A DNA stretch of 64,000 nucleotides from positions 62,001 to 126,000 of the forward strand of contig JABLUY010000061.1 of assembly GCA_013306675.1 (NCBI GenBank), read 5' to 3'. Below, piece by piece: positions 19,250-29,119 of this stretch. A program made the position numbers and the translations under genes. Numbering within the stretch: the stretch's first letter is position 1; each line of letters begins with the position of its first letter. The notes under the pieces are model-generated. The model did not search any database, had not been told where the DNA came from, and saw nothing but the letters and a program-made list of their open reading frames with translations. The DNA is from Thraustochytrium sp. TN22. Its lineage: Eukaryota; Sar; Bigyra; Thraustochytrida; Thraustochytriidae.

Positions 19250-19626
19250 CGCGCGAAGGCAGAAGAACCGATGAGGTGCGCGGACTAGAATTTGAGTAGA
19301 GAATTGTGGGTTTGCGAGACTTGTGGATTTGCTGTGATAGGCTTCCGCCGTGCCGCCACATCCGCCGTGCCGCCACAGCCGCCGCGCCACCACATCCGCC
19401 GCGCCATGCATCGTCCTAGCACACTTTGCACAGCCTGAACATCGGCGATGCGACGTTCGTCTCGATCCGTCGCACTCGCGGAGAACATGCTGCGGAATGG
19501 GCCAAAACAGGGCAAAGCAGACTGGCTGATCCAGCAGTTCAGCCGACTCGGATGATGGAAATAAAATTGTTCTTGGCAGACTGGCTTGTCGCACATGACT
19601 TTCATAAAACAACCGAAGACCTCGCT
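19250..19626. other. Intergenic region with short GCCGCCACA repeats
   Basis: Contains several imperfect copies of TCCGCCGTGCCGCCACA near 19346-19403. No gene supported. Confidence 0.4.
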
Positions 19627-20457
19627 TCAGAGCTTGGGCTCCGGAACAAAGTAGTCGGGCGTCTTGCTGGAGAGCGCGCGACCGACGATTTTATCGTTGG
19701 TTGGCACGTGGAGCGAGGTCTTGTTCAGGGTGACATTGATGGCCGTGGCGACGAGATCTTCGTCGTAGATGGCGCTGAGGTGGGCACGCGCCACATCAAC
19801 AGCCTTCAATTTCTTGTTGGCCATTTTCGTCGTGGCCGCGCCGTTCTTGCGAAACTCGGTGTCGAAGAAGCTGCCGACATCGGGCGTGTCCACGATATTG
19901 GGGCAAACGCAGTTCACGCGGACGCCCTTCTTGGCGAGCGGCGCCAGCGACAGAGTGTGACCGACAACGGCCCACTTGGACGCGGCGTAGGCTGGCGTGC
20001 CCGGAACGGGCATCTGGCCCGCCATGGAGGAGGTGTTGACGATGACGCCCCGTTTGCCCGCGGCGATGATGAGATCGGCGGCCATGTTGGTGCCAACGAC
20101 ACAGGCCATCGTGTTGATGGCGAGCATCTTGGTCACGCGTTCGTAGCCGGCGTCGTCGTAAACGACGATGCCCGCGTTGTGCGACACGATCGTCGCGACC
20201 TCGCCGAAGATCTTCTTGGGTTTGTCGAGCGCGGCGCGGACCTGCGCCAGGTCACTCATGTCCGCACGCACAAAGGCGGCGCGACCGCCCTTGGCGGCCA
20301 CCTTTTCCACCTCCGCGGCCGCCGCCTCACCCTTGGCCTGGTCGCAAACGTCCACCAGCACGACGCGCCCGCCCTCGGCGGCCAGCAGCTTGCATAGCTC
20401 CAGCCCGATGCCCTGCGCGGCGCCCGACACCCAGCAAACCTCGCCCTCCACCTTCAT
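19627..20457 (-). CDS. Short-chain dehydrogenase/reductase
   Basis: 276 residues from the ATG at 20457, which gives the usual SDR start just before the first beta strand. Classical SDR marks are present: the nucleotide-binding glycine motif SGAAQGIGLELCK, LVDV after beta 2 (an aspartate favouring NAD over NADP), the HNAGI motif, NTSSMAG with the catalytic serine, and YAASK with the catalytic Tyr and Lys. Overall it resembles 15-hydroxyprostaglandin dehydrogenase-like SDRs, which oxidise lipid alcohols, but the substrate cannot be read from sequence. A perfect 32-bp tandem duplication lies immediately upstream of the start codon. Confidence 0.85.
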   Translation of the reverse strand: MKVEGEVCWVSGAAQGIGLELCKLLAAEGGRVVLVDVCDQAKGEAAAAEVEKVAAKGGRAAFVRADMSDLAQVRAALDKPKKIFGEVATIVSHNAGIVVYDDAGYERVTKMLAINTMACVVGTNMAADLIIAAGKRGVIVNTSSMAGQMPVPGTPAYAASKWAVVGHTLSLAPLAKKGVRVNCVCPNIVDTPDVGSFFDTEFRKNGAATTKMANKKLKAVDVARAHLSAIYDEDLVATAINVTLNKTSLHVPTNDKIVGRALSSKTPDYFVPEPKL

Positions 20458-20460
20458 CCC

Positions 20461-20524
20461 GCCAGCCGAGCGCGAGCGCGTGATGAGCACCTGCCAGCCG
20501 AGCGCGAGCGCGTGATGAGCACCT
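20461..20524. repeat. Perfect 32-bp tandem duplication upstream of the SDR start
   Basis: Positions 20461-20492 and 20493-20524 are identical, beginning GCCAGCCGAGCGCGAGCG. The perfect identity suggests a recent event. It lies in the 5' leader of the leftward SDR gene. Confidence 0.95.
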
Positions 20525-23500
20525 CTACGAACCTCGCCGCGCGCGAGCGAGCTTGCGGACTGCTGGCAACTCTTGCGCCGGCCGCGCTGCTGCTACGGGC
20601 GGACCGGTACTTGTCAGTGGCGGACTCGGACCTCGAAAGGGGTGGGGTGAGTGCGGGTGAGTCCTTGACCGCAAGATCTCGCGCACCGCGTTGAAATACA
20701 CTGCAGCTCGACGAGCTTCGTCGAGTGAAACGTTGCCTGTGGTAGCAACGTTGGCGGACTTGGCCAAGTTGGCGCCGCCTGCCAGTGGCTGTGACGGCGC
20801 CGCCTGGCTACGGTGGCCCGCCCCGCTGGCCGGGCATGGCCGGCCGCACATCTACGCTCACGTAGTGCGCGAACAATCTTCGCTAGTGCGCGAACAACAC
20901 GCGCATGTGCGCGTGCGCTGCACACGTCTCTTTCATCGATCACATGTGTCCGTGGTCAAGCCGCTCAAGCCAGACGTGAACGGTGACGGAGTCCACCCGT
21001 CAGAAGGCATCGTCTCATGAAGCAGTGGCGAAGCGGCCCGAACCTCCCTGTGTTGGCGCACGCGCGTTTTAGCGCGGACGTTGCAGACCGTGACGCACGC
21101 AGCCGTGGTCCAGAGCGGAGCTTGCGCGTTCGGTACCCATCTTACTCCAGGTGGGCGCGTGGCCTCTGTGTCGGCAGCCTTCCACTAACCACTCCGACTA
21201 GGCCTTGACTCGGACACTGGCAGTGCCACACAGTGCAGTGCCACGAATGTTGACCCTCAGTCGCACGAGGTCCTCTTGCGGGAGGCGCCTGTTTTACTAG
21301 CTGGCTGCTCGGAGCGCCGCCGTCATCTCAGTGCTCCTGTGCCACAGTGCCAGTGCCAAGGCGGCCTGGTCCTGGCCGTATCGGAGCTGGGGAGGAGGCG
21401 AGCTCAGGCTAGGTCTGCCTGCCAGTGCCAGCCGGGCCGACTCGGACTGGTCGGCCGTGGGCCGCCGAGGGCCCGCGCTCGCGGCGTCGCGCAAGCGCTG
21501 CGGCACGCGAGTCAGGGATGCGCGCTCGGCTGTGGCGCGTGCTGTGGCGCGCTGTGAACGTTGCGAATGTGAATGCGATGCGATGCGGTGCGACGCGCGT
21601 TGCGACACGCGGCTCGCAGCGCAGCTCGCAACGCACTGCAGCGCGTCGGTCGGCCGCCGGGCGCGGGCTGGCCAAGCTGTCGAGCATTCGCTGGTGAGCC
21701 TGGCGGCGGCGCCGTGGCAGCATTGATCAGATCATACTTGATCGACTTGATCGACAATGCAGAGCCAGCCAGAGTCGTCTCGTGTCCTGCGTTGCTTTCG
21801 CTCGCCTTGGGCCTTCAAGTTGGGCTGCTCCAACGTGGTGTCTTGCTCTGTCTGTCCTGTCCTGTCTGTCCACGTGGCATGCGCGCTTCTTTGCGTGCTT
21901 CTTTGCTACTAGCCTCGCTCTAGCTAGCTCCTCTTTGGCTGCCGCTGGCCAGCGTTGGCCGGCCTCCAGCTGGCGGTCGCAAGAAAGCAGGCAAGCACGC
22001 GGCCAGCGGCCAGCCAGCAGCTTCCGCCCGGCCGGCCGGCCGGCCGCTTGCTTGCTTGCTGCAGCCGCGGCGCCTGCTCGATTCCGGGAAGCTCGTGAGT
22101 CCGAAGCGCGCAAGCGCAGCCAGCCACGCCAGGCACTGCAGTGCACTGCACTGCAAGCAGGCAGCACGAGGCGCGCGCTCCGAGCAGGGTGAACAGACGG
22201 TCAGACTCAGAGGTGGCTCGCGGCTAACCGTTCACGTGCGCAGCGCAGTGCAGTGACAGCGCAGCACAGCACAGCGCCACGCTCCAAAGCACAGGCGCCG
22301 CCGGGCCGCGCCGCGCCGCCGCACCGCGCCGCCTCGCTGCCACGCCTCGCCTCGCCTCGCCTCACCTCGCCTCGCCTTGCGTTGACAGTGAGTTGCCTGA
22401 GTCGGCCAGGTGCACAGAGCAGCCCAGGCACCAGCCCCGGGCAGCCCCAGCACGCGGAATACATTCTCTTTCCCCCTCACAAGGATCAGGATTCAGGATC
22501 CGCCCGCCTGCCTGCCAGCTAGCTAGCTAGCTACCTTTTGCCAGCTGCCAGGCTGCCGTGGCTGGCGGGCAGCCTTGTGCAGTGCTGAGTCACCTGAGTG
22601 CACTGCACTCTACAAACTAATCTTACTGACGAAGTTCAAGTTAGTTGAACAGACAGTTCCAGTAGCCAAGTCGCTGGAGGCGGGCCCGGGCCGGGGCACG
22701 CTGCTCGGAGCCGCTCGGATCGCGCGTCCGAGCCCTGGCCGCCGGCTGGAGGAGGGAGGAGCGCGCGCTCGCTCACGGCCGCTCGCGGCCCGGTCCTCGG
22801 CAAGGATGCCGGCCACTGGCCATGATGGCAGAGCTGAGCAGAGCTGAGCTCGGCAGAGCTGTCAGAGCAGAGCTGTGCACGCATCCGATGCGAGTCGTGG
22901 CCGCTCGCACTGCACTGCATTGCACTGCCATTACCACCAGCGCCGCACCGCACGCGGCGGGAGCGCAGCGGACCAAAAGACGGGATCTTCCGCGGGAGGC
23001 GCCCGCGCCCGCCGCTAGGGTTTCGCCTAGCCGCGCGCGCAGCGAGAGCCCGGGCAGCGCCCGGCACGCGCCGCGCGGCGCCGCGCGCGAGCAGCCGCGG
23101 CCGCGCCGCCCCGGCCTCGCCCCGCCTCGCCTCGCCTCGCCGCGCCGCGCCTCGCCGCGCCGCGCCTCGCGCGCCGGCGCCTCGCGCCGCGCCCCGCCGC
23201 GCCCGCCGCGCCGCGCCGCGCCCGGCCTCGAGCGGCGCGCGCCGGCGCCCGGCCGAGCCCCCCGCCGTGGCTCGGTCGCGCGCGCTGCCGGGGGCGGCGC
23301 CGAGCCCCGCGGGTTGACGGCAGCGGTCAGGCGGCGCGTGTGCACGCGCGCGCGCTTGACGCGCCCAGCAGGCAGCCAGCAAACAAACAGGGTGGCGCCC
23401 GCGTCGAGCGCAGCGCAGCGCAGCAGCAGAGCCGAGCGGAGCCGAGCCGAGCGGAGCCGCGCGAGCAGACCGGCCGCGCGAGCAGGCAGCTAGCTGGCTG

Positions 23501-23683
23501 GCTGGCTGGCAGCGGCGAAAGGGGGGCAGTGCCCGGTCGTCGAGGTCGAGAGCGGCGGCTGCGTGCGTGCGTGCGTGCGTGCGTGCGCGTAGACCCACCC
23601 GCTCGCGCGGCGCGCTGAGGCGTGCGGCGTGGACGCTTACTCTTCGCGCTTCAATCACCGCGCTCTCCGCCCCGTTTTGAAAA
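20525..23683. other. Long gene-poor, repeat-rich region before the ammonium transporter
   Basis: About 3.2 kb in which I find no convincing gene. It is packed with short direct and inverted motifs: CAGTGC/GCACTG words, GGCCGGCC near 22030, GCTTGCTTGC near 22048, a repeated TAGTGCGCGAACAA near 20863 and 20883, GC-rich pentamers near 22340-22380 and 23100-23220, and a (GTGC)n run at 23561-23588. Long open frames on both strands come from GC richness and lack domains. TAGGGTTT near 23016 resembles a telo-box. The right part is presumably the promoter and 5' leader of the transporter gene. Confidence 0.5.
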
Positions 23684-25240
23684 ATGGCGACCGCCGAGGA
23701 TGTGGCGGCGCTCGTGGTGCGCGATGCGGAGCTGCAGCAGTCGATCGACGAGCTGTACTTTATTGTGAGCGCGATTAATATTCTGGGCCTGCAGCTGGGC
23801 TTCGCCATGCTGGAGACCGGTGTGGCGCGCGCCAAGAACACCAAGGCCATTCTTATGAAGAACGTGTGCGATTTTGCCTTCGGCCTCTGGGTCTGGTACC
23901 TGATCGGCTACGGCATCTACGTGGGCGACAGCAAGTGGGTCTCCGGCGCGCCGTTCACGGGCTTCCTGCTGCGCGACGACGAGGACTATGCGCTCTTCGT
24001 TCAGTCCTACGGCTTCGCTATCACGGGCACCACCATCATGTCCGGCGCCGTGCTGTCGCGCATGAAGTTCGAGTGGTACATTCTCATCTCCTGCCTCTTC
24101 GTTGGCTGCGTGTACCCTGTGACGGCGCACTGGGCGTGGTCCTCCAACGGCTTCCTCGGCGCCGATTGGGGCTTCCAGGACTTTGCTGGCTCCGGCGTTG
24201 TGCACATGATCGGCGGCATCTACGGTCTGGTCGGCGCCTGGGTGTGCGGCCCTCGCGTAGGCCGCTTCGTGCAGCAGGGCTTCGACACCAAGTCCGTGCC
24301 GCGCCCCCTCCCGGGCCACTCCAGCACGCTCCAGGTCATGGGCGTCTTCCTGCTCACGGTCTCGTGGATGTTCTTCAACGCCGGTTCCGCCGGCGGCGCA
24401 GATCCAGCGCAGATTCGCGCCGCCAGCCGCGCGCTCGCCAACTCCACGCTCGCCCTCTCCACCTCGTGCACGCTCGTTGTTGGTATCATGTACCTCAAGG
24501 ACCGCACGCACCACCTCACTGAGGCCAGCAACGCCATTCTCGCCGGCCTCGTCGCCATCACCGGCCCGTGCGGCTTCGTTGACCCGTGGGGCGCCTGCCT
24601 GATTGGCCTTCTTTCCGGCCTCCTCTACCTCGTTGTCAGCTACGTCATGCTCTACAAGCTGCGCATCGACGACCCCGTGGACGCCTTTGCCGTGCATGGT
24701 GCCTGTGGCGCGCTCGGCGTCCTCAGCATTGGCTTCCTCGATATCGAGAAGGGCCTCTTCTATTCTGGCAAGTTTGAACTCCTGGAGGCGCAGATTGTCG
24801 GCTTCTTCGCCCTCCTCGCCTGGGCCCTCGCCACCGCGCTCTTCCTCTTTATTACGCTCAACCGCCTCTTCGGCGTCGCTCTCGATGAGGATGACCAGCT
24901 CCTTGGCCTCGATGTCAAGTACCACGAGGGCTACGCCTACCCCGAGTTCTCCGCCCAGGACGTCATGGAGTACAACCGTACCCGCGACGCCGCCACGCGC
25001 AAGCTGCGGTTCGCTGGCAACAAGCGCGGCAACGGCTCCGAGTCCTGGGCTGGCAGCGAGAGCTCCATGCACTCTGCCGGCAACGAGCTCAGCTTCCGTT
25101 CTGCCGGCTCCGAGAGCGACAAGAACATGCACTCGTCCTGGCGCAAGGGCAAGCGCGTCGACTCGGAGGAGTTCGTCAGCCCCCCTGTGCGCCCGCCCGC
25201 CAAGGGCAAGGACGCCGACGACGAGGAAAACTACGTGTAA
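23684..25240 (+). CDS. Ammonium transporter (Amt/Mep/Rh family)
   Basis: 518 residues with about eleven membrane spans. Family marks seen: LDELYF-like start (SIDELYFIVSAINILGLQLGF), the AMLETG...KN motif in helix 1-2, the first pore histidine H149 in TAHWAWSSNGFLG, GSGVVHMIGG in the Amt signature, and the second pore histidine H338 in FAVHGACGALGVLSIGF. Both histidines of the twin-His pore are therefore present, and the protein should conduct ammonium. The cytoplasmic tail of about 80 residues is serine-rich (SESWAGSESSMHSAG...), a plausible phosphorylation region. Single exon; ATG preceded by AAAA. No second Amt gene nearby. Confidence 0.95.
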   Translation: MATAEDVAALVVRDAELQQSIDELYFIVSAINILGLQLGFAMLETGVARAKNTKAILMKNVCDFAFGLWVWYLIGYGIYVGDSKWVSGAPFTGFLLRDDEDYALFVQSYGFAITGTTIMSGAVLSRMKFEWYILISCLFVGCVYPVTAHWAWSSNGFLGADWGFQDFAGSGVVHMIGGIYGLVGAWVCGPRVGRFVQQGFDTKSVPRPLPGHSSTLQVMGVFLLTVSWMFFNAGSAGGADPAQIRAASRALANSTLALSTSCTLVVGIMYLKDRTHHLTEASNAILAGLVAITGPCGFVDPWGACLIGLLSGLLYLVVSYVMLYKLRIDDPVDAFAVHGACGALGVLSIGFLDIEKGLFYSGKFELLEAQIVGFFALLAWALATALFLFITLNRLFGVALDEDDQLLGLDVKYHEGYAYPEFSAQDVMEYNRTRDAATRKLRFAGNKRGNGSESWAGSESSMHSAGNELSFRSAGSESDKNMHSSWRKGKRVDSEEFVSPPVRPPAKGKDADDEENYV

Positions 25241-25609
25241 GCATTACCTCACCTCATTACCGCCTCGAGTTCACGTCGTCGTCCTTTCTCTGCGACGCGA
25301 CGACTACCCTGCCGTCCCAGTTAACCTGGTCAATCTCGCCCTGTGTTGTCTCTTCCACTTTTTCCATGTAGCCCACTTGCTCCCAGTTCGTATTGGGCCT
25401 GCGCATTGATTTTATTTGTTCCGCACCTCAGCCTGAGGCTGCCCTGACTGTGCCAGGCCGGGCCATGCCCAATTCTCAAGACAACGAACACCTATGCCCC
25501 ACCTTGCGTGGACCGTCTCGGGTAGTAGTGACTGCATTTTTGCGCGCATAGCAGTCTTTCTCGCTTTTCAAGCGTCGACGGAAGATGGGAATGGCCTTCA
25601 ACTCTTCGA
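25241..25609. other. Intergenic, 3' flank of the transporter
   Basis: The 3' flank of the ammonium transporter; no gene recognised before the DOHH relic begins. Confidence 0.4.
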
Positions 25610-25962
25610 GGCAAGTGTTTTGGCAGAAGCGAGCACAACGGTCTGTGCTGTGCACGGGAAAGCTGCCGCTACGCTCTGCTGGAACAAGAGACAATGCTCA
25701 CCTACACTCAAAGTACCAATGGGTGCCATGGTGGAGCACGGTATGGTGCGGCTCAAGGTGGCGGCTTCGCTGGGTGCCGTCGCCACGAAGTACTGCGTGG
25801 CGCTCTTGCGAGGGATGGCGGGCTTGAGCAAGGCATGATCGACCATGCGCTAGCATTGGCACAGACGAGGCGGCTGCTGGCGAGGAGGCAGCCAGCCATG
25901 GTCACGACACCAACAAATGCACCAGCGATGTGCCCGTCGCCACGGTGGAGCCAAACGAATGA
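25610..25962 (+). pseudogene. Decayed DOHH copy, inverted relative to the intact gene
   Basis: Translating rightward gives VEHGMVRLKVAASLGAV, then ATKYCVALLRGM. This aligns to EHGMVRHEAAEALGAVGTEHCVALLREY of the intact DOHH (26361-27410, opposite strand). Similarity runs gaplessly upstream (SPTLKVPMGAMVEH against VPALEESLRDTAEH) and fades near 25610. Downstream it covers the GAEAAAGEE region and the last residues (DVPVATVE against DAPVAKAV). A block of the C-terminal HEAT repeat is missing, and the metal-binding HE pair reads LK, so the copy cannot be a working hydroxylase. It represents roughly the last third of the parent gene. Confidence 0.75.
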
Positions 25963-26111
25963 TTTCGCCGCTGCCTTTCCAGCCCTGGATAAGCACCATC
26001 ACAAACCCAACTGACGATGAATGAGGATTGAGACTAATCCTCCCCAAGGGGAATTAGGCGTGGTGAGCAAAGTGAAAACCAAAGGGACTGAGATAAGTCC
26101 TGAAGGAGCAG

Positions 26112-26196
26112 AGAGACAATCAGTCGCATGACAACACAAATAGTCGCAAGACTGACAACACCTTGGCAACCGGCGCTTCGGCAGCTGACGCCTCCA
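26112..26196 (-). pseudogene. Second DOHH relic: copy of the 3' end and 3' UTR
   Basis: The + strand segment ACACCTTGGCAACCGGCGCTTCGGCAGCTGACGCCTC-like at 26157-26196 matches the intact DOHH 3' end (about 26363-26403), with a few substitutions and a small gap. The preceding GAGACAATCAGTCGC matches its 3' UTR. Same orientation as the parent and about 170 bases downstream of the parent stop codon. Confidence 0.6.
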
Positions 26197-26360
26197 GGCC
26201 CTGGCGAAAATGATCTTTTGGGAGAAAGGTGGTGGTACAAGCTGCTGCCGATGGTGCCCGCCGGGTCGTACCGCGCCTTGGCGTCCAGTAGCGGGGATGT
26301 GACGGCCTTCAACGAGAGGAGCTGAATCAGGTTGAAGAAGCAAAGACACAATCAATCGCC

Positions 26361-27410
26361 TTACACCGCCTTGGCGACTGGCGCATCGGCAGCTGACGCC
26401 TCAGGGACTGCCGCATCAACCTTGCTGGGGGCCTCCGCGATCTCCTCCCCATCAGCCGCCTCCGCGGTCTCCTCACCAGCAGCCGCCTCTGCGCCAAAGT
26501 TGGACCAGTAGTCGATCGTGCCGAGGGCAGTCTCGCAGGACTCCGACACGAGCGGCTCCGGGTCATTCAGATACTCACGCAAGAGCGCCACGCAGTGCTC
26601 CGTGCCCACGGCGCCTAGTGCCTCGGCCGCCTCGTGCCGCACCATCCCATGCTCCGCCGTGTCGCGCAGCGACTCTTCAAGCGCAGGCACCGCGGGCTCC
26701 GCCGCGCCCTCCAGCTGGCCTAGCACGTAGGCAACCTCATGGCGGAAGAGCGCGCTGCCGTCCTTGAGGCCCGCCGTCAGCGCCAGCACGGCCTGCTCGC
26801 TGCCACCCGCCGCCGCATTGCGCAACGAGAACATCGCCTGGTACCGGCGGAACAGCGGAAGCGACGTGTCCATGAGCACAGCGCGCAGCCCCTCCGGCGT
26901 CCCGTCCTCGATCTCCTCCGCGCCCGCCGCCGGCGCCGGGTCCACCGACGCAAAGCCGCCGTCTTCCGGCTTGGCGCCCGGATTCTCCTGCAGCCATCGC
27001 AGCCGCCGCACCGCAATCGCGCAGGTCTCCGACACCTCGGGCCGCTCGTCGTCGCAGTACGCCTCCAGCAGCGGCAGGCTCGACGGGTCGCCGATGGCGC
27101 CCAGCGCCTCCGCGGCCTCGTGCCGCACCACCGCGCAGTCCTCCTTGTCCTCCAGCACCGCCGTCAGCGTCGGGATGGCGCTCGTCAGTTGCATCTGGCC
27201 CAGGACGTACGCCAGCTCGTGCCGCAGCAGCGAGCTGTCGTCCTTGACCAGCAGCGCCCTCGACAGCGCCTCGCGCGCCGCCTCGCCCCCGTCCGTGCGC
27301 AGCATGAACACCGCCGACATGCGCTCGCCCATGCGCCCCTTTCGCCCGCGCAGCTCCTCCAGCGCCGCCGCCCACTGCGCCACCGACCCCTCGGCCTGCT
27401 CCGCCGCCAT
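26361..27410 (-). CDS. DOHH: Deoxyhypusine hydroxylase
   Basis: 349 residues from the ATG at 27410. DOHH completes hypusine on eIF5A by hydroxylating deoxyhypusine, using a di-iron centre held by four His-Glu pairs on HEAT-like repeats. All four are present in two symmetric halves: RHELAYVLGQM and VRHEAAEALGAIG in the N-half, and RHEVAYVLGQLEG and VRHEAAEALGAVG in the C-half. The linker (about residues 150-180) is Pro/Ala/Glu-rich. The C-terminus extends about 45 residues beyond the usual end as an Ala/Glu-rich tail. The open frame upstream of the ATG shows no family similarity. Two decayed partial copies lie downstream. Divergent from ALAD. Confidence 0.95.
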   Translation of the reverse strand: MAAEQAEGSVAQWAAALEELRGRKGRMGERMSAVFMLRTDGGEAAREALSRALLVKDDSSLLRHELAYVLGQMQLTSAIPTLTAVLEDKEDCAVVRHEAAEALGAIGDPSSLPLLEAYCDDERPEVSETCAIAVRRLRWLQENPGAKPEDGGFASVDPAPAAGAEEIEDGTPEGLRAVLMDTSLPLFRRYQAMFSLRNAAAGGSEQAVLALTAGLKDGSALFRHEVAYVLGQLEGAAEPAVPALEESLRDTAEHGMVRHEAAEALGAVGTEHCVALLREYLNDPEPLVSESCETALGTIDYWSNFGAEAAAGEETAEAADGEEIAEAPSKVDAAVPEASAADAPVAKAV

Positions 27411-27809
27411 CTTCTCTCCCCGCCGCCGCCGCTGGCCGCGCCGCCGCTGCTCGCGCCCGCGCGCCACTGGTTCTGCGCGTGAGAGATTGAGACTCGGAGA
27501 GAGAGAGAGGGAGGAGAAGAGAGCGTCTGGCACCACCAAGCACGGCAACTCCAAGGCTTGCTTGCCAGTGGCCCGACGACGACAACTCGGCGACTCGGAC
27601 CCACTAGCTCTAGCTAGCTTCTTCTTTGCCGCTCTCCTGCCGCTGCACTGCCCCTCTGGCTGCACAGCACTCGCAGTCCGAGTCATCATCACTGACTCTG
27701 ATCAGTGGCCATGCAGTGACAAGAAGTTGAAGCAAATCCAAGTTCCCCGGCGGCGTGGCGCGGCGCGGCGCGGCGCGGCGGTACAGAGGCAGCGCGGGAA
27801 GACATCAGG
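27411..27809. other. Divergent DOHH/ALAD promoter region
   Basis: Contains a GA-rich run near 27490-27520, a (GGCGC)n cluster near 27751-27780 and one AAGTTGAAG motif at 27724. No gene. Confidence 0.4.
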
Positions 27810-28841
27810 ATGGCGATGCGGCGGCACGAGGCGGGCGGAGGCCGGGCGCGCGGGCTGCACGCGTCGCTGCACTCGGCCGTGGCGCGCGAGTGGGTGGAGC
27901 CGCACCTGCATGCGTCGCAGCTCGTGTACCCGGTGTTCGTGACGCTGGAGGCGGAGGACAAGGATATCGCAGGCTTCAGCCCGAACAAGCAGTGGGGCTG
28001 TGGCGCGGGCGCCGACCCTTACCCGGGGCTCATCGCGCACCTCCGCGAGCTGCAGCAAAAGGGGCTGCGGTCCGTCATGCTCTTCGGAGTTGTCAAGGAC
28101 AAGGACCCGTCTGGATCCATGGCTGCCAGCGATGACACGCCCGTCATCGTGGCCACCAAGGCCATCCGCGCGGCTCTGCCCGAGATGCTCGTCATGTGCG
28201 ACGTCTGTCTCTGCGAGTACACGAGCCATGGCCACTGCGGCGTGCTGCGCGAGGTGGCTGGCGACAACGAGGAGGTCATTGACAACGAGAAGACCATTGA
28301 GATCCTCGCCGACATCGCGCTCGCCTACGCCCAGGCGGGTGCTGAGTTCGTCTGCCCCAGCGACATGATGGACGGTCGCATCCACACCATCCGCGACAAG
28401 CTCGACCAGAACGACTTCGGCCATGTCGGCATCATGGCATACACGAGCAAGAAGGCGTCCACCATGTACTCGCCCTTCCGCGCGGCAGTCGACTCCACCT
28501 TTACGGGCCATCGGAAGCGCTACCAGCAGCCCGTCGGTTCCATTCTGCACGCGCGCCAGGCGCTGCAGCGCGACGAGGCCGAGGGCGCCTCCGTGGTCCT
28601 CGTCAAGCCAGCGCTCTTCTACGGCGATATCATCAAGGAGTACGCCCAGACTTCGTCTCTTCCCATCGCCTGCTACATCGTCTCCGGCGAGTACGTCATG
28701 TTGCAGGACTACGCGAAGCGCGCTGGCGACCTCGAGAGCGTGCTCAAGGAGTCCCACGTCGGCCTGCTGCGCGCTGGCGCCCATGTCCTCATCACCTACT
28801 TTACGCCTCAGCTCCTCGACTTCATCCCTACCTGGAACTGA
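27810..28841 (+). CDS. ALAD: Delta-aminolevulinic acid dehydratase (porphobilinogen synthase)
   Basis: 343 residues, single exon. It condenses two 5-aminolevulinate molecules to porphobilinogen in haem synthesis. The active-site zinc cluster is complete (CDVCLCEYTSHGHCG, three Cys), so this is the zinc-dependent animal/fungal type rather than the magnesium plant/algal type. The two catalytic lysines are in IMAYTSKKAST and VVLVKPALFYGDII. GSILHARQAL and PIACYIVSGEY are further conserved blocks. The N-terminus is short (LHASLHSAV...LVYPVFVTLEAED) with no plastid presequence, so a cytosolic enzyme is expected. Confidence 0.96.
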   Translation: MAMRRHEAGGGRARGLHASLHSAVAREWVEPHLHASQLVYPVFVTLEAEDKDIAGFSPNKQWGCGAGADPYPGLIAHLRELQQKGLRSVMLFGVVKDKDPSGSMAASDDTPVIVATKAIRAALPEMLVMCDVCLCEYTSHGHCGVLREVAGDNEEVIDNEKTIEILADIALAYAQAGAEFVCPSDMMDGRIHTIRDKLDQNDFGHVGIMAYTSKKASTMYSPFRAAVDSTFTGHRKRYQQPVGSILHARQALQRDEAEGASVVLVKPALFYGDIIKEYAQTSSLPIACYIVSGEYVMLQDYAKRAGDLESVLKESHVGLLRAGAHVLITYFTPQLLDFIPTWN

Positions 28842-29119
28842 GCTCGCCCGTCTCCATCTCATATTTGCGTTGCAAAAGGATTCTTTGCTTTTCGTTAGCT
28901 GCTAGCATACATTCTCTCTCCTTGCCTGTGTTTGTGTGTGTGCATGTATGTTTGTGTGTCTCCATTTCTCTCCATTTCCCTCTTCCTCTTCCTCTTCCTC
29001 TTCTTCTTCTTCCTCTCTCCTCCTTCTTTCATCAGATTCCTTTTCCGGTTGATGTTCGCCAGAGCCGCGCCTTTGCGCTGCATCGCGGCGGATCGCGGCT
29101 GGCTGGGATTGTACAAGAT

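Noticed and set aside
22636-23850. A 404-codon leftward frame in the gene-less region
   Set aside because: Arg/Ala-rich GC artefact with repeat-derived sequence; it also runs into the start of the transporter.
23651-25132. A 493-codon leftward open frame over the ammonium transporter
   Set aside because: Antisense shadow; the + strand protein carries the complete Amt signature.
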